Assembly: GCF_000517125.1 (NCBI RefSeq)
Contig: NZ_KI912155.1
Location: 827,179-891,178 of the forward strand
DNA length: 64,000 nt
Reading direction: 5' to 3'
Source: Arthrobacter sp. MA-N2
Lineage (GTDB): Bacteria; Actinomycetota; Actinomycetes; Actinomycetales; Micrococcaceae
The translations under genes and the position numbers were made by a program. Below the pieces are notes generated by a model. That model saw nothing but the letters and a program-made list of their open reading frames with translations, had not been told where the DNA came from and made no database searches. Below are positions 25,520-34,462 of the stretch, one piece after another (the stretch's first letter is position 1; every line of letters begins with the position of its first letter).

Positions 25520-26307
25520 TTCCGGGTCCTGTCTGGGTTGTCGCTGCTCTGCTTGTCGTTTTTCTTGTCCAGGAACGCCTGCATGCGGTCGAACTTGGCT
25601 TGCGATTCGAAGAGCATGCCCTGTGCCAAGGTGTCGATCACTGGATGTGCCCCGGCCGGTGCGTGGAACACCGACTTGGTGATCCTCACGGCAAGGGGAT
25701 CCTGCCGGCCGATCCTATCCGCAAGGCTGTGGGCAGCTTCCATCAACAGTGGAGCTTCGTGGATCTGGGTGATGAGGTTGATGCGGAGGGCTTCCTCGGC
25801 CCGGAGGACGGCCCCGGCCAAGAGGATTTCCTTGGCGATCGGTTCTCCCACGAGTTCCTTGAGTCGCCAGGTGGCTCCGGCCGCGGCCATGATGCCCAGC
25901 CCGGTTTCCGGGTTGCCGATCCGCACGCCAGGGGTGCCGATGCGGAAGTCCGCGGCGTAGGCGAGTTCGGCACCGCCTCCGAGGCAATAACCGTCCAAGG
26001 CCGCGATGACGGGCATCGGCAGCTTCGCGATTCGGACGAAGATGGTCGAATTGATCCCGCGCAGGGCGTCGTCGCGGCGGCGTTCCCTCAGCTGGCCGAT
26101 GTCCGCGCCGGAGGCAAAGACACCATCGACGCCGGCGATAATGAGGATCTTCGGCTCGCGTTCAAGGTAATCACACACCTGATGGAGCTCGTCCACCATC
26201 TGCTGGTCGATCGCGTTGCGGACCTCGGGCCGGTTAAGGAGCACCGTGACCCGGTCTTCGCGTTCCTCGATGAGCAGGGTTCCGAATCCTTCGGAGTTCA
26301 GTGCCAT
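25516..26307 (-). CDS. Enoyl-CoA hydratase/isomerase family protein
   Basis: The ATG at 26307 gives 263 residues of crotonase fold. VLLNRPEVRNAID opens it, GVFASGADIGQL forms the first oxyanion-hole segment and LDGYCLGGGAELAYAADFRI the second. NPETGLGIMAAAGATWRL carries the usual second catalytic Glu. In the paa pathway this step hydrates or isomerises a 2,3-dehydroadipyl-CoA-type intermediate (PaaF or PaaG); which of the two is not decidable by eye. Its start overlaps the thiolase stop by one base, giving a tightly coupled three-gene operon. Confidence 0.9.
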   Translation of the reverse strand: MALNSEGFGTLLIEEREDRVTVLLNRPEVRNAIDQQMVDELHQVCDYLEREPKILIIAGVDGVFASGADIGQLRERRRDDALRGINSTIFVRIAKLPMPVIAALDGYCLGGGAELAYAADFRIGTPGVRIGNPETGLGIMAAAGATWRLKELVGEPIAKEILLAGAVLRAEEALRINLITQIHEAPLLMEAAHSLADRIGRQDPLAVRITKSVFHAPAGAHPVIDTLAQGMLFESQAKFDRMQAFLDKKNDKQSSDNPDRTRK

Positions 26308-27536
26308 TACATGCCTTCCAAGAGGATGGCAGCACCTTGTCCGACGCCGATGCACATCGTTGCGAGGCCTATCTTCCGAGCGTCCGCGCTACCGGCGAGC
26401 TCGCGTTCCATGCGCCCCAGCAAGGTAATGACGATGCGCGAGCCGCTGGAACCCAGCGGGTGCCCCAGGGAGATCGCGCCGCCGTCGTTGTTCACAATGT
26501 CCGGATCCAAGCCCAAACGCCGCATGCTCGCAAGCGATTGCGTCGCGAAAGCTTCGTTGAGTTCGACGGCGCCGAGGTCACCGACGGTGAGCCCCGAACG
26601 GCCCAGGATCTTCTGGGTGGCCGGAACCGGGCCGATGCCCATGATTTCCGGCTCGCAACCGGCCGAACCGCCGTCGATGATGCGCGCCCTCGGGGTGAGT
26701 CCGAACTTCTCGATGGCAGCCTCCGAAGCGACGATGATGGCGGAGGCGCCGTCGTTGAGCGAGGAGGAGTTTCCGGCGGTGACAACGGATCCCCCGGCAA
26801 CCACGGGACGGAGGCCCGCGAGGACTTCCGCAGTGGTCCCTTCGCGGGGGCCCTCGTCGGTGTCCACGACAGTTTCGCCCTTGCGGGTCTTCACGGTGAC
26901 CGGAACGATTTCGTCCTTGAAGCGGCCACCAGCGATTGCCGCCAGCGCGCGTTGGTGCGAGCGGACCGCGAACGCGTCGGCCTCTTCGCGGGAGATGCCA
27001 TCCACGCGGGCAACTTCCTCGGCCGTTTCCGGCATGGAGTAGGTCATCTTTCCGCCCCGGGAGAGCTCACCCTTGGTGAAAAGCGGGTTCGCGAAGCGCC
27101 AGCCGATGGAGGTGTCGAAGATTTGGCCCGGCTTGGCAAAGGCTGCGGAGGGCTTCTCCTGCACCCACGGGGCCCTGCTCATCGATTCGACGCCGCCCGC
27201 CACCACGATGTCCGCCGCGCCCGCCTTGATCATATGGCTGGCCATGGTGATGGCGCTCATTCCTGAGGCGCAGAGGCGGTTGACCGTGATGCCGGGGATG
27301 TGGAGGGGCAGTCCCGCGAGAAGGGTGGCCATGCGGGCGACGTTGCGGTTTTCCTCGCCAGCGCCGTTGGCGTTGCCCAGGATGACCTCGTCGATGGCGT
27401 CGGGGTCGACGCCGGCGCGGGCCACGGCCTCGCGGATCACAAGGGCTGCCAGGTCATCGGGCCGGACAGCGGAGAGTGCGCCGCCGTACCGGCCTACAGG
27501 GGTGCGGGCACCGCCAACAAGAAAAGCCTCGACCAT
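26307..27536 (-). CDS. Acetyl-CoA C-acyltransferase (3-oxoadipyl-CoA thiolase-like)
   Basis: This 409-residue thiolase has the acyl-acceptor Cys in VNRLCASGMSAI (near 92), the NEAFA motif, the catalytic His in GGAISLGHPLGSSGSRI and the second Cys in MCIGVGQGAAI. The ATG at 27536 has AAGGA eight bases upstream. A PaaR-like operator lies about 40 bases before the start, supporting the role of the 3-oxoadipyl-CoA thiolase (PaaJ/PcaF) that ends the pathway with succinyl-CoA and acetyl-CoA. The same enzyme may also serve the protocatechuate route. Confidence 0.92.
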   Translation of the reverse strand: MVEAFLVGGARTPVGRYGGALSAVRPDDLAALVIREAVARAGVDPDAIDEVILGNANGAGEENRNVARMATLLAGLPLHIPGITVNRLCASGMSAITMASHMIKAGAADIVVAGGVESMSRAPWVQEKPSAAFAKPGQIFDTSIGWRFANPLFTKGELSRGGKMTYSMPETAEEVARVDGISREEADAFAVRSHQRALAAIAGGRFKDEIVPVTVKTRKGETVVDTDEGPREGTTAEVLAGLRPVVAGGSVVTAGNSSSLNDGASAIIVASEAAIEKFGLTPRARIIDGGSAGCEPEIMGIGPVPATQKILGRSGLTVGDLGAVELNEAFATQSLASMRRLGLDPDIVNNDGGAISLGHPLGSSGSRIVITLLGRMERELAGSADARKIGLATMCIGVGQGAAILLEGM

Positions 27537-27574
27537 GAGAACATCCTTCGCGAAGGGAGCGGGGCCGGTGAATA

Positions 27575-27596
27575 ATTTACCGACCGTTCGTTCTAT
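27575..27596 (-). promoter_or_regulatory. PaaR-like operator upstream of the thiolase operon
   Basis: On the minus strand AACGAACGGTCGGTAA matches most fixed positions of the PaaR pattern, with about three mismatches in the left half. Correct spacing and position support it. Confidence 0.65.
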
Positions 27597-27684
27597 AAAG
27601 ATTACACGGCGCCGCCACAGGGTCAACCGCCCAGCCGCCAACTGGCACACGGTGGGCCGCCATGTGGCAGCACAGTCGCCTCAC

Positions 27685-28341
27685 TCAGATCACCCGAATG
27701 CCCAGATGCCCGGCCAAAAGCGGGGCCATCAGGCTGAGCTGGTAATCATCGATGACCACGCCGGACAAACCGCCCAGTCCATTGACCATCCGGAAATCCG
27801 AGCCACGGAGGTCCACATCCTTGAACTTCGCCCCTGTGACATCCAAGGTGCCAATGGTGCAGTCCTTGAGCACCATCCGCGTCGCAGTGCACGCCCCGAG
27901 CTCGAGCTCGTTGATGATGCACCCCGTGATCACGACATCCGTCAGTTTGGACCCACGCAGGTTCAGGAAGTCCAGCTTGCCGCCGTCGATCTTTACCGAA
28001 TGCCAGGTGCCCTCATACATCTCCGCGGATCCCCAACGCGGATTGCTGATCGCCACTTCGCGCCACGAGGTGCGCGCAGCGTTGAATACGGGCGCGTAGG
28101 GCTCGTTCAAGATGCAGTCACGGAAGCTCGCACCCCGCAGCTGGGCCTCGTTGAAGGAAACCCCGTTGAATTCGCACTCGATGAAGTCCGATCCGCTCAG
28201 CTCCGCCCCGTCCGCCACCGCGCGGGTGAGCCGGACGCCGTCGTACCGTTCGCCGCGCTGGAAATCCGGGGCGGGCTCGTCCCGGAGTTCGTCGAGCCTG
28301 ATGGGGGAAATCCGGGGCGCCGCCACCTTGGATGCCGCCAT
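27685..28341 (-). CDS. Pentapeptide-repeat protein
   Basis: The ATG at 28341, preceded by GGAGGCGATCTG, gives 218 residues. The body is a right-handed beta-helix of A(D/N)Lxx-type repeats: DGVRLTRAVADGAELSGSDF, EFNGVSFNEAQLRGASF, LRGSKLTDVVI, LDVTGAKFKDVDLRGSDF. Some family members mimic DNA and protect gyrase from quinolones (Qnr, MfpA); most have no known role. The divergent neighbour is a dienelactone hydrolase. No function is claimed. Confidence 0.9.
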   Translation of the reverse strand: MAASKVAAPRISPIRLDELRDEPAPDFQRGERYDGVRLTRAVADGAELSGSDFIECEFNGVSFNEAQLRGASFRDCILNEPYAPVFNAARTSWREVAISNPRWGSAEMYEGTWHSVKIDGGKLDFLNLRGSKLTDVVITGCIINELELGACTATRMVLKDCTIGTLDVTGAKFKDVDLRGSDFRMVNGLGGLSGVVIDDYQLSLMAPLLAGHLGIRVI

Positions 28342-28537
28342 CAGATCGCCTCCGTGAGCATCCGGATGGCGATAATGTGCCGGCTGAGAGTGGTGCTGTG
28401 GTCCATGCATCGAGCCTACCGGCGTCAGCCGACAAACAGCCGACAAACAGCAGACAATGACACTTGCGCGGACTGCCGGGATGGCAAACACTAGGCCTAC
28501 GCCCGCGATCCGATCTGCCAACGAAAGGCTTCCACCC

Positions 28538-29269
28538 ATGGCGCACGTCGATTTGAGCACGGAGAGCGTGGCAGCAGGGGGCTCGCGTACCCTCAAGGGG
28601 TACCTTGCGGAGCCCGCCGGCGAGGGGCCGTTTCCCGGCGTCGTGCTCGTTCATGAGGCCTTCGGGCTCGACGACGTGATGCGTCGCCACGCGGACCGGC
28701 TCGCCGAAGCCGGCTACTTGACCCTCGCCGTCGACCTCTACAGCGACGGCGGAGCAAGGCGTTGCCTCGTAGCGACCATGCGATCCCTCATGTCCGGCGC
28801 CGGCCGGGCATTCACCGACTTGTCCACGGCACGCTCCTGGCTCCGCAGCGACCCCAGGTGCACCGGAAAAGTGGGGGTCATCGGGTTCTGCATGGGAGGC
28901 GCGTTCGCCCTGCTCGCAGCCAACGACGACTTCGACGCCGCCTCCGTGAACTACGGTCAATTGCCGCGCGACCTGGAGCACGCCCTGGAAGGCGCATGTC
29001 CGGTGGTGGCCAACTACGGTGCGAAGGACCGGACCCTGCGGGGAGCGGCCACGAAGCTGGAAGCCGCGCTCACTAACCTTGGGATCGAGCACGACATCAA
29101 GGAATTCCCGACGGCGGGCCACGCCTTCATGAACGACGTCCCCGTTGGACCCCGGCCGCTACGGCCGCTCATGCGGGTGATGGGCATCAAACCCGACCCA
29201 GCCGCCGCCCCGGAGGCTTGGCAGCGGATCGAGGAGCACTTCGAGAAGCACTTGAAGGGGACTAGCTGA
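28538..29269 (+). CDS. Dienelactone hydrolase family protein
   Basis: This 243-residue alpha/beta hydrolase shows the family triad: nucleophile Cys in VIGFCMGGAF (about 114-123), Asp in ANYGAKDRTL and His in PTAGHAFMN. FPGVVLVHEAFGL near the start carries the conserved Glu that activates the Cys. Dienelactone hydrolases open lactones in aromatic breakdown; the true substrate is unknown. GAAAGG lies before the ATG at 28538. Its stop overlaps the convergent permease stop by eight bases. Confidence 0.92.
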   Translation: MAHVDLSTESVAAGGSRTLKGYLAEPAGEGPFPGVVLVHEAFGLDDVMRRHADRLAEAGYLTLAVDLYSDGGARRCLVATMRSLMSGAGRAFTDLSTARSWLRSDPRCTGKVGVIGFCMGGAFALLAANDDFDAASVNYGQLPRDLEHALEGACPVVANYGAKDRTLRGAATKLEAALTNLGIEHDIKEFPTAGHAFMNDVPVGPRPLRPLMRVMGIKPDPAAAPEAWQRIEEHFEKHLKGTS

Positions 29270-30740
29270 AGAGCTGGCTCTTGGGCTCGTTGTTCTTGAC
29301 CTTCTGCCAGCCGAGCCACAGCACCAAGGCGAAGAACGGGATGGTCGCAAGGGTCCAGATACCCAGGGGGAACACCTCACCCGTGGCCTTGTCCGTCATA
29401 GTGTCCATACCAATCAGCACGGTGATGGCCAGGAGTGCCACCAGACCAACCCAGCTGGTCCATGGGGAACCCGGCATGGGCAGGCTGGAGACGTTGCCCT
29501 TCTTCTTGCGCAGCGCAATCTGGCTGGCGAAGATGGAACCCCAGGTGAAGATGACGCCGATCGAGGCGGTGTTCAGCGCGAGGTCGAAAGCATGGGAGCC
29601 GCCCAACCAGATGTTGAGCACGATGCCCGTGAGGTACACGGCGCCGATGGCCAGGATGGCGGCGTAGGGCACGTGGCGGGTGGACATCTTGGTGAGCCAT
29701 TTGGGGGCATGTCCGTTGTTGGCCATGGTGCGGAAGATGCGGCCAATTGAGTACAAGCCCGAGTTGCACGACGACAGCGCAGCGGTGATGACGATCATGT
29801 TCATGACGTCGCCCATCCACGGCAAGCCCATCTGGCCGAAGACCGTAACGAACGGGGAGGTGCCTGCGTGGTACTGGTCCGAGGGCAGGAGCATCGCCAG
29901 GAGCGTGACGGAACCGACGTAGAACACCACAATGCGGATCACGACGGCGCGAATCGCCTTGGGCACTTCGCGTTCCGGGTTCTGCATCTCGCCGGCGGTA
30001 ATGCCGACCAGTTCGATGGCGTTGTAGGCGAAGATCACGGCGTTCAGGACCAGGATCATCACCAAGCCGCCCTTGGGGAACATGCCGCCGTCGGCAGCGA
30101 AGAGATTGCCCACGGAAGCGTGGCCGGTGCCGACCTGTGCGTTGGTGACCACCATGAAGGTGCCCACGGCCAGGAAGGTCAGGATCGCGGCGACCTTGAG
30201 GCAGGAAGCCCAGAATTCGAACTCGCCGAAGGCCTTGACGCTGAACAGGTTCACGGCAACCAGCAGCACCAGCGCAGCGATGGCGGACAGTTCAACGGGG
30301 ACGTTCGGGAAGAAGAACTGGAAGTACAGGCCGATGGCGATGAGTTCGGCGATCCCCGTCATGGCCCAGTTGATGAAGTACATCCAGCCGGAGAGGAAGG
30401 CGCCCTTCTTGCCGAACATTTCGCCGGCGTAGCTGACGAAAGAGCCGGAAGTCTGGCGGTACATGATCAGTTCGCCGAGCGCCCGCATGAGCAGGTAGGC
30501 GATGACGCCGGCAATGGCGTAGGAGAAAATCAGGGCCGGACCGGTGGAGGCCAGGCGTCCGCCCGCACCCATGAAGAGGCCGACGCCGATCGCGCCGCCC
30601 ATCGCGATCATCGTGACGTGGCGGCGGCTCAAGGTCTTCTGGTAGCCCTCGGCGCTGAGGTTGTCGGAAGCGGCAGCGATACTGGGCGCGGCCAGGTTTC
30701 CGGGGGCGCGCTGAAGGTCGGTTGTCGTGTTTTGAGGCAC
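29262..30740 (-). CDS. Amino-acid permease (APC superfamily)
   Basis: The GTG start at 30740 has AAGGA six bases upstream and gives 492 residues. About twelve membrane helices are visible, starting RHVTMIAMGGAIGVGLFMGA, with the consensus stretch GELIMYRQTSGSFVSYAGEM. It resembles the GABA/aromatic/D-serine-D-alanine branch (GabP, AnsP, CycA). It imports an amino acid by proton symport; the substrate cannot be told. It converges with the dienelactone hydrolase gene, sharing eight bases at the stops. Confidence 0.92.
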   Translation of the reverse strand: MPQNTTTDLQRAPGNLAAPSIAAASDNLSAEGYQKTLSRRHVTMIAMGGAIGVGLFMGAGGRLASTGPALIFSYAIAGVIAYLLMRALGELIMYRQTSGSFVSYAGEMFGKKGAFLSGWMYFINWAMTGIAELIAIGLYFQFFFPNVPVELSAIAALVLLVAVNLFSVKAFGEFEFWASCLKVAAILTFLAVGTFMVVTNAQVGTGHASVGNLFAADGGMFPKGGLVMILVLNAVIFAYNAIELVGITAGEMQNPEREVPKAIRAVVIRIVVFYVGSVTLLAMLLPSDQYHAGTSPFVTVFGQMGLPWMGDVMNMIVITAALSSCNSGLYSIGRIFRTMANNGHAPKWLTKMSTRHVPYAAILAIGAVYLTGIVLNIWLGGSHAFDLALNTASIGVIFTWGSIFASQIALRKKKGNVSSLPMPGSPWTSWVGLVALLAITVLIGMDTMTDKATGEVFPLGIWTLATIPFFALVLWLGWQKVKNNEPKSQLFS

Positions 30741-30942
30741 AGTTTTTCCTTGTGGGTTGAAGGAGACGCCGGCCTTGGCTTCACGTGCATCGGCACAGAC
30801 AATTCGAGATTTTGGCCTGTTGGCAAGTCGAATCAGTGGCGAGATCATGGAAGCGTCGAAGGTAAATCCGGCAAATCCATCTTACCCGGTGAATTCGACG
30901 GAGGGTGACGCGGGCAACAAAGAGGGACGCTACGCTGGACAC

Positions 30943-31671
30943 ATGGGCACTATTCCGCCGGCCGGCAGGCTGTACCGTTTCACGGGCCTGGACGCTGCGG
31001 CTTTCGGACTATATGTGGCGCTGGCGGCTGTTCTGAGCCTCGCGACGGCCCCTGTGACAGCCATGGCGGAGCAGATCTTCCCCGATCCCGCTACGGCCGT
31101 CTTCGCGATCAACCTCGCTTTCTACGCGTCGGTCGGCCTGGTCGCGGTTACGGCTGCGAGGCGTGTCATTCGCCGCGACCTCCTGATTTTGGCCACGCGT
31201 CCGTGGTTCACGCTAGCCATGATTCCCTTATCGATCGTTGCGATGCTGGTGCTCACTGCCGTTCTCGTGACAGTTACCGGCTCCGTCAAGGAATCGCAGA
31301 ATCAACTGGGCCTCCAGTCGCTGGTCCAGCAGCTGCCGGTATGGTTCGTGGTGCCGTTGCTGGTGGTGCTCGGTCCTTTTGTGGAGGAATACCTTTTCCG
31401 GCACTTGCTCATCGGCAAGCTGTCCCGGCACGTTAATGTTTGGCTCTGCTGCGTCTTGTCCGTGCTGTGCTTCGCCGCCATCCACGTGGTGGGGCGTGAA
31501 GGCCTGGTCCTTCCCGCGCTGGTTCCGTACCTCGGAATGGGCGCCGTCCTGGTGGCTGTCTATGTCTGGACGGGAAAGAACGTAATGTTCTCCTATTTCG
31601 TCCACGCAGCCAAGAATCTCCTGGCCGTCCTGCTGATCTATGCCATCCCGCCGCAACTGCTGGGCGGATAA
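30943..31671 (+). CDS. CPBP family intramembrane metalloprotease
   Basis: The ATG at 30943 (242 residues) is chosen because the family core follows; its ribosome binding site is poor and an earlier start is possible. The motifs are GPFVEEYLFRHLL (Glu-Glu-x3-Arg), FAAIHVVGRE (F-x3-H) and YFVHAAKNLL (H-x3-N), spread over about six to eight membrane helices. Rce1/CPBP proteins cleave prenylated proteins in eukaryotes. Bacterial members are linked to immunity to peptides or signalling. A 66-bp palindrome follows the stop. Confidence 0.88.
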   Translation: MGTIPPAGRLYRFTGLDAAAFGLYVALAAVLSLATAPVTAMAEQIFPDPATAVFAINLAFYASVGLVAVTAARRVIRRDLLILATRPWFTLAMIPLSIVAMLVLTAVLVTVTGSVKESQNQLGLQSLVQQLPVWFVVPLLVVLGPFVEEYLFRHLLIGKLSRHVNVWLCCVLSVLCFAAIHVVGREGLVLPALVPYLGMGAVLVAVYVWTGKNVMFSYFVHAAKNLLAVLLIYAIPPQLLGG

Positions 31672-31700
31672 CCACCCGCCCCTCACCCCCGCACCGGCCA

Positions 31701-31766
31701 CCCAACTAGCTCGCATTTGTTGTCGTTCTGGGCCCTCATAACGACAACAACTGCGAGCTAGTTGGG
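31701..31766. repeat. 66-bp palindromic repeat, copy 5
   Basis: A near-perfect copy between the CPBP protease gene and the VOC gene, both on the plus strand. It shares its loop with the copy at 22801. Confidence 0.92.
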
Positions 31767-31832
31767 CGACCCGGACCGGAACTGTCCGCGGGGCACTTCC
31801 CTGGCCACGCGCCGTCGTCGTAGTTTCAGTCC

Positions 31833-32270
31833 ATGGCACTAAACATCCAGATAGTCATCGATTGCAAGAACCCGCATGTCCTCGCAGATTGGTGGGCCGA
31901 AACGCTCGACTGGACAGTGGAACCCCAGGACGAAGCGTTCATCCGTTCCATGATCGATCAAGGCTTCGCCGCGGAGGCTGAAACCATGACCCACCACGGC
32001 AAACTCGTGTGGAAGGACGGCGCCGCTATTGGACCGTCGGAGGACCAGGACAAGGACACCCGCAGGCGCTTCCTGTTCCAAGCCGCCAAGGAAGACAAGA
32101 CCGTCAAGAACCGCGTCCACTGGGACGTACGCCTCAACGGCCAGGACAAGGACGAGGTCCGCGCCGCATTGGAAGCCCGGGGCGCGAAATACCTCTGGAC
32201 CGCCAAGCAAGGCCCGCACGAATGGCACACCATGGCCGATCCCGAAGGCAACGAGTTCTGCATAAGCTGA
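31833..32270 (+). CDS. VOC family protein (glyoxalase-like)
   Basis: This 145-residue single protein starts LNIQIVIDCKNPHVLADWWA, typical of the actinobacterial glyoxalase-like subgroup. Later stretches are VHWDVRLNGQDKDEVRAALE and HTMADPEGNEFCIS, the last giving the usual metal-site Glu. It is 21 bases upstream of menB on the same strand and may be co-transcribed, but no link to menaquinone synthesis is known. The substrate is unknown. Confidence 0.88.
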   Translation: MALNIQIVIDCKNPHVLADWWAETLDWTVEPQDEAFIRSMIDQGFAAEAETMTHHGKLVWKDGAAIGPSEDQDKDTRRRFLFQAAKEDKTVKNRVHWDVRLNGQDKDEVRAALEARGAKYLWTAKQGPHEWHTMADPEGNEFCIS

Positions 32271-32291
32271 GCGGATTACTACACTCGGAGG

Positions 32292-33260
32292 GTGAGCAAC
32301 GACTTCCCAGCCAAGGTATCCGACGTCTTTGACCCATCGCGCTGGCGCACTGTGTCCGGTTTCGACGATTTCCAGGACATGACGTACCACAGACAGGTGG
32401 AGCGGGACGCAGACGGGAAAGTCACGAAGGACCTCCCCACGGTCCGGATTGCCTTCAACCGCCCGGAAGTCCGTAACGCCTTCCGGCCCGGAACTGTTGA
32501 CGAGCTCTACCGCGCCATGGACCACGCCCGCATGACCCCGGATGTCGCCACGGTGCTCCTCACCGGCAATGGTCCGTCCCCCAAGGATGGCGGCCATTCC
32601 TTCTGTTCGGGCGGGGACCAGCGGATCCGCGGCAGGGACGGGTACCGGTACGTAGTACAAAACACGGCTGACGGCGAGACCCAGGAGAGCATCGACCCCG
32701 CCCGGGCCGGCCGCCTGCACATCCTGGAAGTCCAGCGGCTCATGCGGACCATGCCGAAGGTTGTCATCGCGGTCGTGAACGGCTGGGCAGCTGGCGGCGG
32801 TCACTCGCTGCACGTCGTCTCGGACCTCACCATTGCCTCGCGCCAGCACGGCAAGTTCAAGCAGACCGACGCCACCGTGGGAAGTTTCGACGCCGGATAC
32901 GGCTCTACGCTTCTGGCCCGCCAGATCGGGCAGAAAGCCGCCCGCGAGATCTTCTTCCTGGCCCGCGAGTATTCCGCGGAGGACATGGTCAGAATGGGTG
33001 CCGTGAACGAGGCCGTGGACCATGAGCGCCTGGAGGAAGTTGCCCTGGAGTATGCCGCGGACATAGCCCGCCAATCCCCGCAGGCCATCCGCATGCTCAA
33101 GTTCGCCTTCAACTTGGCCGACGACGGCCTGGCCGGTCAGCAAGTATTCGCGGGTGAAGCCACCCGCCTGGCCTACATGACGGACGAGGCCGTGGAGGGC
33201 AAAGAAGCCTTCCTCGAGAAGCGCGATCCGGACTGGTCCGCTTTCCCTTACTACTTCTAG
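32292..33260 (+). CDS. menB: 1,4-dihydroxy-2-naphthoyl-CoA synthase
   Basis: This 322-residue crotonase-fold enzyme closes the second ring in menaquinone synthesis. It begins VSDVFDPSRWRTVSGFDDFQ as MenB does. SFCSGGDQRIRG and VVNGWAAGGGHSLHVVSDLT form the oxyanion hole, TDATVGSFDAGYGSTLLARQ is the diagnostic MenB loop, and it ends DPDWSAFPYYF. The GTG start has GGAGG directly adjacent, a tight spacing. menE follows after nine bases and menA after that, a menBEA operon. Confidence 0.95.
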   Translation: MSNDFPAKVSDVFDPSRWRTVSGFDDFQDMTYHRQVERDADGKVTKDLPTVRIAFNRPEVRNAFRPGTVDELYRAMDHARMTPDVATVLLTGNGPSPKDGGHSFCSGGDQRIRGRDGYRYVVQNTADGETQESIDPARAGRLHILEVQRLMRTMPKVVIAVVNGWAAGGGHSLHVVSDLTIASRQHGKFKQTDATVGSFDAGYGSTLLARQIGQKAAREIFFLAREYSAEDMVRMGAVNEAVDHERLEEVALEYAADIARQSPQAIRMLKFAFNLADDGLAGQQVFAGEATRLAYMTDEAVEGKEAFLEKRDPDWSAFPYYF

Positions 33261-33269
33261 GACTCGCCC

Positions 33270-34400
33270 GTGAACATCGATCCCGTTCTCAAGGCCTTGG
33301 CCGCCGCCCTCCACGGGGAGGGTCCCGCCGTCGGAATCGTCGCTGCGGAGGACGGCACCCCGCGTGCCGTCGCCGTCGAAACGCCCGGTTTCGAGGACGC
33401 CGCAGTGGTGGTGCGCACCTCCGGTTCCACCGGAACGCCCAAAGCCACGGTGCTCACCGTCGATCAGCTCGCGGCGTCCTCCATGGCCACGGCGATGGCG
33501 CTCCGGGGCGAGGGACAATGGCTCCTTGCCTTGCCGTTGCAATTCGTTGCCGGGGTCCAGGTGTTGGTCCGTTCCCTTTTCGCCGGAACACGCCCATGGG
33601 CCATGGACCTCTCGAACGGCTTCACTCCGGAGGCCTTCACTGCCGCCGCGGGGGAGCTGACGGACACCGTCCGCTTCACGTCCTTGGTGCCCACCCAGTT
33701 GCAGCGCCTCCTGGACTCGCCCTCCGCGGAAACCCTCGCGGCCCTCCGCCGCTTCAACGCCATCCTCCTGGGCGGCGCGCCGGCGCCGGCCGCGCTGCTG
33801 CACGCCGCCAGGGAGGCCGGGGTGAAGGTGGTGACCACCTATGGCTCGGCCGAGACGTGCGGCGGTTGCGTATACGACGGAAGGCCGCTGGACGGTGTCA
33901 GCGTCAGGCTCGACGACGGCCGGGTCCTCCTGGGCGGCGACACCGTCGCTTCCGGTTATCTGGACGCGCCGGAGGCGACTGCCGAGGCGTTCTTCGACGA
34001 GGACGGCACCCGTTGGTACCGCACCAACGATCTCGGGGAGCTCGCAGGCGACGGTACACTCACCGTGCTGGGACGGGCCGACGACGTCATCATCACGGGC
34101 GGTGTCAAAGCCTCCGCCGCATTCATCCAAGCTGAGCTCGAAAAGTTCGACGGCGTCACGGCGGCTTTCGTGGCCGGGGTCCCCTCCCGGGAGTGGGGCC
34201 AGGCGGTGGCAGCATATGTTGCCGTCGAGGACAGCTCTGCGGAAAGCATTGCGGACTACAAGGCCCGCTGCCAGGAATCCCTGGGGGCTCTCGCTCCCAA
34301 AACGGTGCTGACCACGGACGGGCTCATCATGCTCCCCAATGGAAAGCCGGACAGACTGGCGATGATCGAGCTGCTCACCGAGGTGCATCAGGGAGAATAG
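33270..34400 (+). CDS. menE: o-Succinylbenzoate-CoA ligase
   Basis: This 376-residue adenylate-forming ligase activates o-succinylbenzoate for MenB. VVRTSGSTGTPKATVLT at about 46-62 is the P-loop-like motif, TTYGSAETCGGCVYDG the second core motif, and YRTNDLGEL with GRADDVIITGGVKASAAFI the hinge and C-terminal domain. It is shorter than the enterobacterial enzyme, as usual in actinobacteria. GTG is used as start. It is co-transcribed with menB. Confidence 0.94.
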   Translation: MNIDPVLKALAAALHGEGPAVGIVAAEDGTPRAVAVETPGFEDAAVVVRTSGSTGTPKATVLTVDQLAASSMATAMALRGEGQWLLALPLQFVAGVQVLVRSLFAGTRPWAMDLSNGFTPEAFTAAAGELTDTVRFTSLVPTQLQRLLDSPSAETLAALRRFNAILLGGAPAPAALLHAAREAGVKVVTTYGSAETCGGCVYDGRPLDGVSVRLDDGRVLLGGDTVASGYLDAPEATAEAFFDEDGTRWYRTNDLGELAGDGTLTVLGRADDVIITGGVKASAAFIQAELEKFDGVTAAFVAGVPSREWGQAVAAYVAVEDSSAESIADYKARCQESLGALAPKTVLTTDGLIMLPNGKPDRLAMIELLTEVHQGE

Positions 34401-34462
34401 ACCTAGCCCCCCTGATCGTCATTTGCCTTCCCCCCAATGCGAAACAACACGAGGTACTGAAC

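Noticed and set aside
31839..34388. An 849-codon minus-strand open frame across the VOC, menB and menE genes
   Set aside because: It is the mirror of three recognisable plus-strand genes in high-GC DNA; its protein resembles no family and is full of Arg/Gly/His runs typical of shadow frames.
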